Origin: Monilinia fructicola
Taxonomy: Eukaryota; Ascomycota; Leotiomycetes; Helotiales; Sclerotiniaceae
Reading direction: 5' to 3'
Length of the DNA stretch: 64,000 nucleotides
Assembly (NCBI GenBank): GCA_008692225.1
Contig: VICG01000001.1
Span: forward strand, 186,001-250,000
Below, one piece after another: positions 36,694 through 50,259 of this stretch. Below the pieces are notes generated by a model. It was not told where the DNA came from, did not search any database, and saw only the letters and a program-made list of their open reading frames with translations. Each line of letters begins with the position of its first letter. Within the stretch, counting starts at the first letter, position 1. The translations under genes were made by a program, and so were the position numbers.

Positions 36694-39600
36694 ATGTCTT
36701 CAGTCTTGAGTAGCGATCCTTCGGCCACTTCTGCCACGGCTACTTCAACCACATCGAGTGTGGCTGGGTCGGCGCAAGGCTCTGAGGGTATCAGTCTCGT
36801 CGCCCTTCTCACGGCAATGGCATCGTCGGCTATCATTTTTGGCGTACAAATGATAGCTTTTATGCTCTTGAAGAATAAGCTTGCAAGAATCTTGTAAGTG
36901 GGAGGATAGTACCGCTGGGCATGGGCAACCTGCTCATCGGGACACCATATTCTTCAAGGACTTCACTAAAATGAATGACAGTAAACCCAAAACCTATTTA
37001 GTCCCCGAAAAAGAACGAACGGAACCACCTCCCAGAAGTCCATGGGGTTGGCTATTCACCATCTTTCAATTTCGAGATCGAGAAGTTATCAACAAATGTG
37101 GACTGGATGCCTACTTTTTCTTACGATACCTTCAAACTCTTTTGGTCATCTTCATACCCATGGCCGTCGTCATAATTCCCATTCTCGTGCCTATGAATTA
37201 TATTGGAGGGAGGGGTGGTGATTGGGCTTTACAGTTTGCAAATGATTTAAATTCGACGGAAGTTTCATCCAATCCCAATGTGACTGGGTTGGATCAATTA
37301 GCTTGGACTAATATACAACCTAGCAAAACCAATAGATATTGGGCACACCTGGTACTTGCCTTGTTAGCTATTTCTTGGGTCTGCGGTGTGTTTTTTCGCG
37401 GAGCTGCGAGTCTATATCAAAGTTCGACAAGATTATTTGACCTCTGCAGAACATCGATTGCGAGCTTCGGCAACGACGGTTCTTGTGAGTGCCATTCCGG
37501 ATAAATGGCTCACGAAGGAAGCCCTAGCTGGACTGTACGACGTCTTCCCTGGAGGAATTAGGAATATCTGGATTAACCGAAATTATGACGAGTTGTTGAA
37601 GAAAATTCATCTGCGGGACAAGATTCATTTGACGCTGGAGGGCGCAGAAACGGAATTGATTCGAGCGGCCAAGAAGGCGCAAAAGAAACAAAAGGAAAAG
37701 GAAGAGAAGGCTCAAGCGAAAGCCTCGAAGCGCAAAGCTCTCACGAAGGAAGAGAAAGCTCAAAAGATCCAGCGCGAGAACGAGCAGGCGGAAAGACTTG
37801 CGCAAAGTGGTGGGATAGCGACGGGTGAGGAGGCTCCTCATACAATAGACGATGCGGTCGATGAAGAGGCAGAGTTGGAAAGGCAGGAACAAGCGCGCCA
37901 GCACAAACGCCACAGCTCGAAAAACAAATTTAAGCTTGGCAATCCACTCGCCGCGGTGGGTCAAGGTTTCGAGGCGGTCGGACAAGGGTTGAATAAAGGT
38001 GTAGGCGCTGTTGGAAAAGCGGGAGAGACGGCTTTTGGAGGGGTCATGGGGCTGGGGAGAGAATTGGATGAGACGATTGAGGAAACTAATGGTAACGGTT
38101 TCGTCAGTCTCGACGCGCAATCGATAGGAGAAGATGATGAATATGATCAATACGGAAGATACAGACATCGAAACACACAGCCAAAACCATTTGGATCTGG
38201 TGTAGATGATGAAAAGAATCGGGACCCTGAAAAAGTTGGGAGTGCCGGATGGAGAAGATCGTCCTTCGATATCGTCAGAGCGTGATCCTCGAAGCTATGA
38301 AGTGGATCGAAAGTTGGCAGGAAACACAGTACGAAGGAATGGCTTTCAGTACGGAGGGGATGGAGCCAATGATGCCTCTCAAACGATGATAATGATGTCA
38401 AACGGAATTGGTGGAAATTCTGGAAAGGTCCTGCTGGCGGGTTTCCTTCTCCAATCCCCACAGGATATGAGGACGATGAGGAATTTCCCCTTACTCAAGG
38501 CGACGGCCCAAAGTCGAGAGTCGCAACAGGCGCTCCGCCAAAGAAGAGTGCTTGGGAGGTAATCAAATCGGTTTGTGCCATTCTTAAATTCGGATGACGG
38601 ACCAGGGGTTGATTATCCGAAAGCGTTCAATGAAGCATACCAGGAACATGCGACACCTGCAGCTTGGCAACAATACTTAAAGGAAAAGGATAGGCCGACT
38701 CATAGGATACCGAGATTCAGCTGGACTCCTAGCTGGTTCTTTGGTATCCCTGGAATCAGCCCGAAAGTTGATACGATATACTGGTGTCGGGAGCAACTTG
38801 CTCAACTCAATCTTGAGATTGAATTGGATCAAAAATCCCCCGAAAGATTCCCACTCATGAACTCGGCTTTCATTCAATTTAATCATCAGGTAGCTGCACA
38901 CATGGCTTGTCAGTCTGTGACTTACCACGTTCCCAAGCAAATGGCACCACGTACTGTTGAGATCTCACCTAATGACGTCCTTTGGGATAATATGTCTATT
39001 AAATGGTGGGAAGCTTGGCTTAGAACTGCCGTTATTTACTGCTGTCGTTCTTGTATATGATTCTCTTATGGTCTATTCCTGTTGCATGGACGTCGACTTT
39101 ATATCTCAGATTTCCTCTCTCGTCAGTACCAAACCTTGGCTTCATTGGCTTAAAGTTATACCTGAGAAGGTTCTTCAAGCCGTGGCAGGTGTTTTGCCCG
39201 CTCTCGTGCTGAGTATTTTGCTATCACTCGTTCCCACGATTCTAGGATATCTTGCGTTTGTTCAAGGTTCGCAGACTGGCAATGAGAAGCAAGGTTCGGT
39301 TCAAACATATTATTTTGCATTCCTCTTTGTCCAAGTCTTCTTGGTCGTGTCTATTTCCGGAGGTGCGGTAGCCGCATTGGGTTCTTGGTCCAGTGATATT
39401 ACTTCGATACCTGAGACACTTGCGCAGCAATTACCCAAGGCGGCAAATTACTTTTTCTCTTACATGATTCTTCAAGCATTGTCCGTGAGCTCGGGTACAC
39501 TCTTACAATTAACCACGCTTATATTTTGGTTTGTTCTACCCAAGCTATTCGACAACACTGCTCGTCAAAAGTGGACGAGAAATACCACACTTCCGTCGGT

Positions 39601-40660
39601 ATCTTGGGGATCATTCTTTCCCGTTTACACCAATTTCGCCTGCATTGGCTTAATCTATTGTGTCGTTTCGCCGGTCATCATTATTTTCGTCATTATTACA
39701 TTCACACTTCTTTGGATCGCGAATCGTTATAATATGCTTTATGTCTCTCGATTCCGGATTGATACAGGAGGACTTTTGTATCCACGTGCTATCAATCAGA
39801 CGTTTACTGGTTTATATGTCATGGAACTTTGCCTGATTGGCTTGTTTTTCTTGACAAGGGACGAGCAAGGTAATGCTCTCACTGCTCAAGCAATCATTAT
39901 GATTGTTGCTTTACTGTTAACGGCTCTTTATCAATTCCTTCTCAACTGGTCGTTTGGCCCTCTCCTTCGGTACCTACCAATCACCTTCGAGGATGAGGCT
40001 GTTCTTCGTGATGAAGCATTCGATCGAATGCAAGCTGAACGTCTAGGTCTCACCACTGCGGATCCTGAAGCGTTGCCACAGAACGATGGCACTGGGATTC
40101 ATGGGCCTGGATATATCGAGATGGAAAATTTACAGCCCACAGCCGCGAACGCAGGCGGTAAATTCTCCAAACTGAGGCCAGCAAATCTCGTTCACAGTGC
40201 TTCTGTGGCTGGTGGCTGGGCGTTGCAATCTGGTAGGAATCTCCGCCACAAAACTTTTGCTCGTGGAAGTGGAGCGGGTGGTGCTAATGGCATTGATGAA
40301 CCAATTGTCCAACCCCGCATTACTCGAAAACGTCGTCACCGTGATATTGAAGCGCAACAAAAAATTGCAAATGCTTTGTATGGTGGATATAATGACGAAA
40401 TCGAAGATTTGGCTCCCGAAGAGAGAGATAGTTTGGTCAAACATGCTTTTCAACATTATGCATTGAGAGCTAGGAGACCTGTCGTATGGATTCCGAGAGA
40501 TGACATTGGAGTTAGTGATGATGAGGTTAAGAGGACGAGAGATTATGCCGGAGAGAATATTTGGATCAGTAATGTGGGAGCTGCGTTGGATGCAAAGGCG
40601 AGGGTAGTTTATGGTCGAAATCCACCTGATTTCTCGGAGGTGGATTTGATTACATTGTAG
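36694..40660 (+). CDS. Csc1/TMEM63-type osmosensitive cation channel (DUF221, RSN1 family), seven apparent indels
   Basis: Eukaryotic Csc1/TMEM63 proteins are plasma- or endomembrane calcium-permeable channels gated by osmotic or mechanical stress. Exon 1 (36694-36893) encodes a Ser/Thr-rich N terminus and TM0; after an 88-nt intron (GTAAGT...CAG) exon 2 runs from 36982 to 40660. Recognisable in order: KPKTYLVPEKERTEPPPRSPWGW, three N-terminal membrane segments, VLVSAIPDKWLTKEALAGLYDVFPGG (start of the cytosolic RRM-like domain), a long Lys/Glu-rich coiled insert, the NWWKFWKGPAGGF stretch, then the pore/7TM block from about 39,020 and a charged tail ending DFSEVDLITL. The frame requires one-base changes at homopolymers near 37391, 38230, 38381, 38572, 39035, 39055 and 39098; with these it is about 1,291 aa. 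The last 1.5 kb is undisturbed. Confidence 0.88.
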
Positions 40661-41537
40661 TTGTCTCGTGGAAAGGAGCAAAGGGGCTGGCAGGCGTTAC
40701 ATTTATCTTTCAGTCGTGGGGATTTCATGGCGATGCGGATGGTACACAGTACACGCTACAAGGTTTTGCATACATAATGACGAGAGGAGATTAGATATTG
40801 GGGGGGAGGGGAACAGCAACGAACTTGTGTGTATAAGAATCGATAATTGGCGTATATATGGGGAGGGAGAGGGATGGTTCATGGACAGGAAGGGATAGAG
40901 AGGCATGACATGACTGTGTATCAATAAATGGGTGAATCAGATAACCTTGAAGATGGCTTTGGTGGGAGATCACTCGGACGAGCTCTGGTTAGATTCGGCA
41001 TGTGAAGATAAATGGATAGATAGATAGATAGATACCCTGGTGTGCATTGTGTTTTGTGCATTATGCATGGATGGTATCTTATATTGTGAAATAGGGATTA
41101 GGGTTGAAGAATAAAGAATGAAGAATGAAGAATGATGAATGATGAATGAGAATTATAGCGTGGAATTTTTGCTTCTGAACATCTATATGCCAAGTACGTG
41201 GTCACTGGTGAGTGATTGATTAAGCTGATAATAATTCCTAAGGTTTAAGGCAGATTTGATCAAAATTCAATCCGCGCACGGATCATCAAGACTCGCTTCG
41301 TCAATCACATGATCGTATCTGCCCTAGCTTAGGGTTTCCAAAAATTCCCACCATTTCGCGATCCGATTCGAAAAAGTCAAGAGATTGAATCAACGACAAC
41401 CCCTACGACAACCCCAAGGTACGTTATCGCCATTTTGTGTGCCATTGTGCCATCGTCGTTGTTATTCTTGGAGAAAGAAAGGAAGAAAGAAAAGAAAAAA
41501 TTGCTGACGGATTATCTCTCACAGTCCCTAATTCAAA
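40661..41537. promoter_or_regulatory. Spacer between Csc1-type gene and eL37
   Basis: Contains a GATA microsatellite (about 41,014-41,032) and AATGAAGAATG-type repeats (about 41,108-41,148). The segment before 41,538 is the ribosomal protein promoter/leader; it includes an AGCTTAGGGTTTCC stretch. No specific element is proven. Confidence 0.4.
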
Positions 41538-42201
41538 ATGAGTGCGTAAACCTTGGATTCGCGATGTTTGGTCGCTGGTGGAGAGGATTTCTTGCTGATG
41601 ATCTCTTTGATTTGTAGCCAAGGGAACTTCCAGTTTCGGAAAGCGCCACAACAAGACGCACACTTTGTGCAGACGCTGCGGTTAGTTTTGATCCTGATTC
41701 TTGGGATTGGGGAGGAGGATGGGATGTCGAGATCAGGAGGGGGGCAATTGATTCCGGGACTTGACGATTGAAGGGTTGGGATTCGGGAAAGACGAAGAAT
41801 CTTTTTGGCTGATGTTTCTGGTTTCTATCTACAGGTCGCCGATCCCTCCACATCCAAAAGCACACCTGTTCGGGATGTGGTTACCCAGCAGCCAAGACCC
41901 GTCAATGTACGTTTTCTTCAATCCAATTCATCCATCGTTCCCTTGTCGGTCGATTTAAATATTCACGATATATACACGAAGTTATCCATACGTTGCGAAG
42001 AAATGAGATGATGAGCATCAAGGCGAATCTATGCTAATTTAACCTAAATAGATAACTGGGGTGAGAAGGCCAAGAGAAGAAAAGACCACCGGTACCGGTC
42101 GCATGCGTCACTTGAAGGAAGTCCCAAGAAGATTCAAGAATGGATTCCAAACCGGTGTACCAAAGGGAGCTAGAGGACCAGCCAACAAATCATCCGAGTA
42201 A
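41538..42201 (+). CDS. RPL37: 60S ribosomal protein eL37, four exons, one apparent indel
   Basis: A zinc-binding protein of the large ribosomal subunit. Exons are 41538-41541 (only ATGA), 41618-41680, 41835-41906 and 42052-42201; the introns are GTGCGT...TAG, GTTAGT...CAG and GTACGT...TAG. The product reads [70 protein letters not shown]..., ANKSSE, with both C-x2-C zinc pairs, about 95 aa. Total exon length is 289 nt, one base too many: the A4 run at 42080-42083 must be A3 to read [16 protein letters not shown]. Ribosomal protein genes like this are single-copy and essential in most fungi, so this is the best evidence that the indels in this window are technical. Confidence 0.96.
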
Positions 42202-42889
42202 AGAAAACGACAAATGTTTACCGACGGTTTTGCTTGCTTGCGATGGAATTGGTAGGGAGGAAAGGAAGGGTTGGCGAATGGATGGCATTTGATACGCTAG
42301 AGAACGGGCATGAGCAATGTGGATGAGAGTGATTTATCATTTGATTTCATGTTGACTCATGCTCGAAATTTTCGGTCTCGTCGTCTTCGTCTTTCGTGGG
42401 GGAGCTTTGAGGTTATGAAGTCGGTTGGGTTTTTGCCAATTTTTTTACTTAAAAGACATGACATTACACGACATGTTCTCTAGCAAGAATACCATCATTT
42501 GCAATCATGATTTTTGATGATAATGATGATGATGATTATGATGTGATATTGAAGTGGAAGTGATGTGAAGTGGATGTGGATTATATATTGAGATGTGAGG
42601 TGAGGTGTGGTGTGGTTCAGAGAGTATGATTCAGAAAGGATATTTCAGAGCGGACATGATATCCATCCATGGATAAATCAGTATGGATATGATATTTCCA
42701 TCAAACTTGGAAGTCCCAAAAGTTTAATCACTACTAGGTACCTAAATACCTATATACCTATATACCTATATACCTATATACCTATATACCTAACCACCCA
42801 CTCATCTATCTATGATTTCTTAATAAAAGAACAATAATATTAGTTGGAGTAGGTAGGTAGGTAGGTAGGTAGGTAGGTAGGTAAGTGCT
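42202..42889. other. 3' flank of eL37 with microsatellites
   Basis: TACCTATA units (about 42,737-42,792) and GTAG units (42,850-42,884). No gene is supported. Confidence 0.5.
42850..42884 (+). repeat. (GTAG)n microsatellite
   Basis: About eight units, immediately left of an AT-rich transposon remnant. Confidence 0.95.
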
Positions 42890-43628
42890 CAAGCGTGTTT
42901 TAAAAGAGGCATACGCAAATATAAAACTTATAATTGTTCAACGAACCTTTAAGATAATCTTATATATTTCTATAGATATTATAGATTTAGTGTGTTAGTA
43001 CTTGCTATAGAGATTTTATATTACAAAAATGAATATTGAATGAATACTAGTATTATTAAATTAGTAATTTTTTAAAAATCTCGTAGTTTGAAATTTTAAA
43101 ATCATAACGAATATTATATACCTTAGCATATAATATCCCATTACGCTTACCTTAGTTTACGCTAGTCTTTAACTAAGCAATAATTACTATATATTAAAAA
43201 GATTTCTTAAAAATCTCTTCTCTTTTAATTTCTTTATTTTAGTTAATTAACCTTTATTAATCTACTCTAGTAAGTGATCGTAGCAAAATATAATATAGAA
43301 GATTTAGTTTTTATTTTATTTTATTTTATTATATAATAGAATTTAATTAGATTTTATTATACTATTCATTATTTATTATTAACGTTTATAAATTTAGTAT
43401 TTTAGGATTTTCTATAAAAAAAAGTTTATATTATACTATTTATTAAAAAAATCGTAGAAATTTGAAATATTTAAAATTTATAAATAACTATATAAAAAAG
43501 CTTTAATTAAAATTTAAATATGATATATTTATTTTTTTGTAAAGTTATTGATATATTAGAATGGCTTTCTTTGATGTGAAAGACTGGCCAAATGGGGGGG
43601 AATGGCGAGAAGTAGGGTAGGCGACTTA
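42890..43628. mobile_element. AT-rich transposon remnant (inverted relative to the 32.5-kb copy)
   Basis: The right edge, read on the minus strand, starts TAAGTCGCCTACCCTACTTC and matches the 32,541 edge at 24 of 25 positions, with further similarity for about 60 bp. The interior segment 43,108-43,290 matches the inverted arms around the second MITE. At about 42,994 the sequence TAGTACTTGC resembles a C-to-T-mutated MITE terminus. The left edge is uncertain. Confidence 0.55.
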
Positions 43629-43639
43629 TTATGTATATG

Positions 43640-43704
43640 GATATGGATTTGGATTTGGATTTGGATTTGGATTTGGATTTGGATTTGGATTTGGATTTGG
43701 ATTG
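43640..43704 (+). repeat. (GGATTT)n microsatellite
   Basis: About ten hexanucleotide units, starting 10 bp after the transposon edge. Confidence 0.95.
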
Positions 43705-44027
43705 GTTTTTTTCTTTCCTTTGCTATCCTTTCCTTTCCTTTCCTTCCCTTCTAGGCCTCTCATGCATGTATAGCTCATTCATCCATCTTCTTTGTGAATA
43801 TTTGGGGAGGTGGGCGGGGATTGAGTTTGTGGTGCGGTGGATTTGATGGGATGCAGATGTATATCTTTCTTCTTTTTGTCTTGATCTGGGTCTCTATCTC
43901 AAATATCTACATGTACATACACATGTACATCCACATGTACATCCACATGTACAGATTTGAAGATATTGATTCATTGATTGATTCAATGCAATATAATACA
44001 ATCTAACACAATACATCCAATCCCATC

Positions 44028-45170
44028 CTACTCCCCCCTATCAAAAACCCTCACCCCCCATCCCCCCCTACAAAATACAACAACTCCCTTTCCTCCAGCG
44101 CATCCGCATCCGCATCCCCGCTCCCTCCCGCCGTGATCCGCAACACGCCACTGACGTCCCGCGCGGCCCCGGTATCGAGTAAGCGCGTGGAGAGTATTTG
44201 CGACGCGGCGTGGGCTTGGGTGAGGAGGAAGTGGGAGGTGTGGGATGAGAGGGGGGTTGGGGGTGAGGGTGATGAGGGGAGGAGTGGCGAGTCGATTGAG
44301 AGGGTTAGGATTGTGGAGTGTACGGATTGACGGGTGGTGGTGAGGAGGAGGGAAGATAGGGCGGTGGAGATGGTGGGGGAGGGGGAGGTGGCGAGGAGGA
44401 GGTCGAGGTTGTCGATTAGGAGGATTGGTTTGGGGTTGAGGTTGGGGGTTTGGTTTGCGGTTGTGAGGGTGGTGATGGCGCGGTGAGGGTTTGGGAGAGG
44501 GTTTGCAGGGTGGGGTCTTGAAGGGGTGGTGTGGGTGTTGGGTTTGGGGGTGGGCGATGTGGGAGGTGGGAGGTGGAGAGCGGTGAGGCCGTCGATGAAG
44601 TGGAAGCGGTTTTGCTGGGTGAGGCGGTCGAGGTCGAGGTTCTGGGTGGGGTGTTAGTGTGAGTTTTTGGTATATGGAGATGGGGATGGGGATAGGGATG
44701 AGGGCATATAAGAGAGGTGATTTTGGGATTGAGGGTTTGGTGTGACTTTCACCATATATGTTTCTCTTCCCACTTAGGAGGAAAACATAGACACACTGTA
44801 CAGTATACAGTATACAGTATACAGTATACAGTATACAGTACACAAATAAACAACCTCAAAAACCCCAATCCCACCCTCCCCCTTCCCCTCAAAACAGAAA
44901 CGTACAATCTTCCTCGCCCCTTCTCTCCAAAACGCCATATCTCTCATGAAACTCAAGAAAAACCACTTTGACCTCCCCATTTTCATCTCCATTCTCATTT
45001 CCTCTGGAATCAGTACTCGTGAGAGGAGAGGTACTCGAGAGTAAAGAACTCAGGTATCGCAATACAAGCCAATTCGTCCCGGCGCCAAGAACACTGGTTA
45101 GGAGGATAAGAGAGGATTCGGAGGGGAGAGATAGGTAGGGTGATAGGAGGGGTGGGATGGAGCGAGACAT
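44028..45170 (-). CDS. ELP6: Elongator complex subunit 6 (Elp6-like), two exons, two apparent indels
   Basis: Elp6 belongs to the Elp4-5-6 RecA-like hexamer of Elongator, which modifies wobble uridines of tRNAs. Exon 1 (45170-44906) encodes MSRSIPPLLSPYLSLP, SSLILLTSVLGAGTNWLVL and VVFLSFMRDMAFWREGARK. After a 263-nt intron (44642-44904, GTACGT...CAG, long for this genome and containing an ACAGTAT microsatellite) exon 2 (44641-44028) continues NLDLDRLTQQNRFHFIDGL, PILLIDNLDLLLATSP, SVHSTILTLSIDSPLLPS, SHFLLTQAHAASQ and ends GGDGGVRVFDRGE. The overall fold pattern (beta-1, LSFLRD-like, FIDGL, IDNLD and a C-terminal GGDGGVRVF) fits fungal Elp6; about 292 aa. Two homopolymer corrections are needed: one extra base in the A5 run near 44955 (exon 1) and one missing base in the C6 run near 44046 (exon 2). 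Similarity is by recall of the family pattern only. Confidence 0.8.
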
Positions 45171-45491
45171 TGCTTGGTGGTGGTGGGTGTGTGAGGGGTT
45201 GAGGCGGGGTTGTTGGTCAGAGGTCAGAGGTCAGAGAGTGGAAATTTATTTATCTTGGGGAAATTTGGTTGGATGGGTGTGTGTTTCGTGGATGAGAATT
45301 TCCTCTGTTGATTATAATTGCGGATGATGATATAATATGATATAGTATGGTATGATATGGTGTATTTTTAGATTTATATGTATAGAGATGGTATAATTTT
45401 CAAAAAGATGATGAAATATAAAAATTATATTTTCACGTGATGAATTTAAGGTGAGATGATGGTGGTGGTGGGATTTATCTAATAAAGCCAT
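45171..45491. promoter_or_regulatory. Presumed ELP6 5' flank
   Basis: G/T-rich sequence upstream of the minus-strand start, with GGTCAGA and GATATG short repeats; no specific element identified. Confidence 0.3.
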
Positions 45492-46695
<1,204 letters not shown>

Positions 46696-46723
46696 TACTT
46701 ATAGGTTATTACTATAGTAGAAA

Positions 46724-48775
46724 TACAGTAGAACCTGTATATAAGGGATTACGTTATACGGGAATAATTCGTTATACGGGATATTTTTTTCAACCTTATT
46801 AATTTTTATATGAGGGAATGGGATTTTTTAACTTTAAGGGATTACGGGATAATTCATTGTGAAATCCTGTATAATAAGGATTATTTATTTAATATGATAC
46901 TTTTTAAAAGTTATGAATTAATCTTTTAATGCTTTTATACTTTTATTGTTATTATCGTTGAAAATGCTATTAAAGAAAACCGGCTATTGTAGCTTTTAAG
47001 CTATATATACGAAATAATTAACGGAAAGCTTTAAGAGCTTAATGGTATAATCCTTAGTTTATAAAGAGAATATATATAAAGGTATAAATATGGTGGAAAT
47101 GCTATATACGGAGGGTATATTCCAAAATAGACTATTAATTGTATATTAAATAAAGATTTTAAATGGTTTGATATAATAAAGTTTTTAAAGTATCAAAAAA
47201 AGGTTTAAAAGAATCGAAAGTTTGATTAGTTTGCTTTCGAAGAAAGCTTTTTTCGAATAGTAAATTCGATATAATTATTATCCTGATATTGGATTTAAAC
47301 TACAAAGTAATGTGTTATGTATAAAAGCTATAGAATTTTAGTATAAGCTCTCCGAATATAAAGATTAATCTCTATTATTCAAAGAAGGGAAGAATATAAT
47401 TAAATGGATTTTTTCAAAATTTTAAATAATGTATATTTATGTAAAAAAATATTGATTTGGAAAAATCTCTTTAGTTGAGATAAATGTTGAATTAGAGATT
47501 ATAATGGAAGAAATTTGATGAAAGATAATTTAATATTATTTTGATGATATCTATAATTATAATGAAATAGATTTTATATTGGAAGAATAGGTTAAATTAT
47601 ATTTTTATTATTTTTGAAGAAATTAGTTAAAAAAAAGAAAAAATTAAAATTATTTTTTTATTTTATTATAAATATTATAAACATTTATAAACTCCCTTTA
47701 TAAATTATAAAATTAGCTAAAATCCTTTATATTTTTAAAACAATAAAATTAACAAATCTTAATGGTTTAAAAGCTAAATATTAATTAAATAAAAAGGCAT
47801 GGATAAGAAATAATATATTTTTTAAATATTTTATATAATTTAACAATATTATAAAAATTTAAAATAAAAAAAATGCTTTTATTAATAGATAACTTTTTCT
47901 GTTTATATATTAACAATGGAAAAGATTAGAATTTTTAATTGTTTTTTGAATACGAAAATAATATAGTTGTTATTAAATATAATATTAAAATATTAATTTT
48001 TTGATTAAGGTATAATATAGAACTGAAAGTTCAATTTATAATAATAATTTGTAAGATTTATAATTATTTGCTTTAATAACAATTTTAATTATTCTAAAAA
48101 GCTTGATATTTTTTCAATATATATAATAGAGTATTTTAGTATAGAATAATATAAAACCTAGTATTATTTCGAATTGCTGGGATAAATTAAAGTATATCAA
48201 TTTAGAGTTATACTCCTATAACGTTATTGAATATATAACAAAATTTTGAAAAAGAATTTAAAAATATTATATACGAATTTAAAACGATTATATTACCAAA
48301 GTGTTATTATAAAAGTTTCAAATATATGGGATTACATTTTATTTTATGTAAAGTATATAATTAATAAGGAAGATAATCTAAATATTTTAGTTAATATGAT
48401 TGTAATATAAAAAAGAGTTAATAAAAAAGGATAAGAAGGAAGATATAGGTAAAATAGTAGAATAAAAGCCTATAAGTTATATTAAAGCTTTTGAAATTAT
48501 TTAGCTTTTAATATTATATTAGAAGCAATAATAGGAAAATTAAGGATTTAGGTTTTAAAAGGTTATTAAAGAAAAGAAAATAAAAATTAGCATTAAAAAT
48601 ATTTTAGATTATAAGCAGGAGATGTTATTAAAGTATTTTCGTAATAAAAATTAAGGTTATTTTAAGCCGCATTTATATTTCTGCCTTAATGCCTGATTTG
48701 AATATACGGGATTTTTGGATATACGGGATTTAATTGGCCAAATTTTTCGATCCCTTATAACCAGGTTCTACTGTA
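46724..48775. mobile_element. Pogo/Fot1-like DNA transposon remnant, 2,048 bp, RIP-like
   Basis: Terminal inverted repeats CAGTAGAACCTGTATATAAG (46,726) and CAGTAGAACCTGGTTATAAG (minus strand, from 48,773) are flanked by TA on both sides, as for Tc1/mariner-pogo elements. Subterminal TATACGGGAT words are repeated at both ends (about 46,750-46,783 and 48,708-48,730). The length is right for an autonomous pogo element with one transposase gene, but the interior is about 75-80 percent A+T by eye and has no long frame. The transposase is therefore destroyed. Confidence 0.85.
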
Positions 48776-50259
48776 CTATAGTTGTAACCTTAAGCGAAAA
48801 TGATGGATGAGTGAATGAATGATGAATGATGATGGTATTAAGGTTACTGTAGCTGGAGTGAAGTGTAAAGATGTTTTGGTATCTAATTACTCCCGTAAAT
48901 CAGTTTGCTAATAGATGATATTACACTGTATATAACTTTCTATGTATCATATTCCGTATATAATACAATATTCTGTATGATTACCTCTTCTATATATATC
49001 ATTTACCTGTAAGCACCTCGTTTGGTCGTTTTTTCTTCCTTCGTTTTGGATAAAAGGGATGGATAATGAAGGGATGAGATTGATACTTGGAATAGAATTC
49101 ACCCTCATCCTCTCTTTTTTGCTAATGAAAAGGGAAACTCACAGAGAATGCCCAGGTGAGAACAAAATGATATTGATTGAGGGTTAACTTATTGAACATC
49201 CATCTAATCTTCCCCATCTCATGTTCTGATCTATTCCCCTTACTAGGCGCTAAGATCTTACAAAGACGGTCTACGGGTTATCTATCATTCAATCTAGCTT
49301 CATGAGATCTTGATTTCACCAATTTGTCAAGGGCTGTACAATCTTTGCCCTTTATCATACCTACTCTGTAATCTCTATAATCTACTAAACAATAGTTCAC
49401 ATCTCATATGATCTAGCGATGCATGCCATGTCATCTAGCTTTAACTCTTCACCTCACGGCAGAAACGGGCGGATTCAGTTCGGAGCTCGATGGATAAAAA
49501 GCTTCGTGCTAATGAAACCTATAAGATGTGCAATATGAGTGGAGAGATTCAATTTACGTTTTTCCGAGTTTCTGATGGTATTACTGTATTATACTGTAGT
49601 TGGATGGTTGAAGCGATTAGAAATCTTCTTGCATCGATACACTGAGGGCCAAGATGATCAGATAGAAAGACAGGTGAATGGATTAGATGACTAGATGGAT
49701 TAGATGTATACTCCGTCCAACTTCTAATGCTTCTAATCCTTTTGAATTGAGTCGATAGACCAATTAATATATGTCTAGTCTTCATACCATTAGTTGGAAT
49801 GCTCAAATGAGATATTGAATGCTACTCCGTACACAAGTGAAGTTACTTACCCCTTCCATTTTTCCCGGCATTTGATCAAACCTGGGAACCTTGGAATCCT
49901 CAAATATTACTCTAGAAGCTCAGCTCAAGACCCCGCAATCGCCGATACAACTGTACCTTGCTTCGGAGTTCCGTACTCGGGTTAAGTTTCGGGGAGCTCA
50001 ATATCTCATCCAACACCTGAGCATATCTAACTTGATTCTCTCCTGCGAAATCTCCTTTCTTTTGAACTTTCAAATCTATTCCAACTTCACCACACCCCGA
50101 CTTTGTAACTTCTCAACCCCAATCTCAACCTCAACCTCGCTCAGCCTCACCTCGAACACAACCTTGTCATCCAACCTCAGCTTCTCACAACACAACATAC
50201 TACAGCATCACACCACACAGCACAATACAACACAACACAACACAACCTACAGCATCAAG
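48776..50259. promoter_or_regulatory. Spacer and 5' leader of the rhamnose mutarotase gene
   Basis: No gene is supported in 48.8-49.9 kb. From about 50,020 the sequence becomes C/A/T-rich with CACAACACAA repeats, typical of a fungal 5' leader; long open frames there reflect this composition. Confidence 0.4.

Noticed and set aside
37524..38168. 214-codon minus-strand frame
   Set aside because: Antisense of the Lys/Glu-rich insert of the Csc1-type gene.
36694..40660. Calling the Csc1-type gene, the laccase and others pseudogenes
   Set aside because: All changes are single-base and almost all at homopolymers, with no stops or lost key residues, and the same happens in eL37; sequencing error is preferred.
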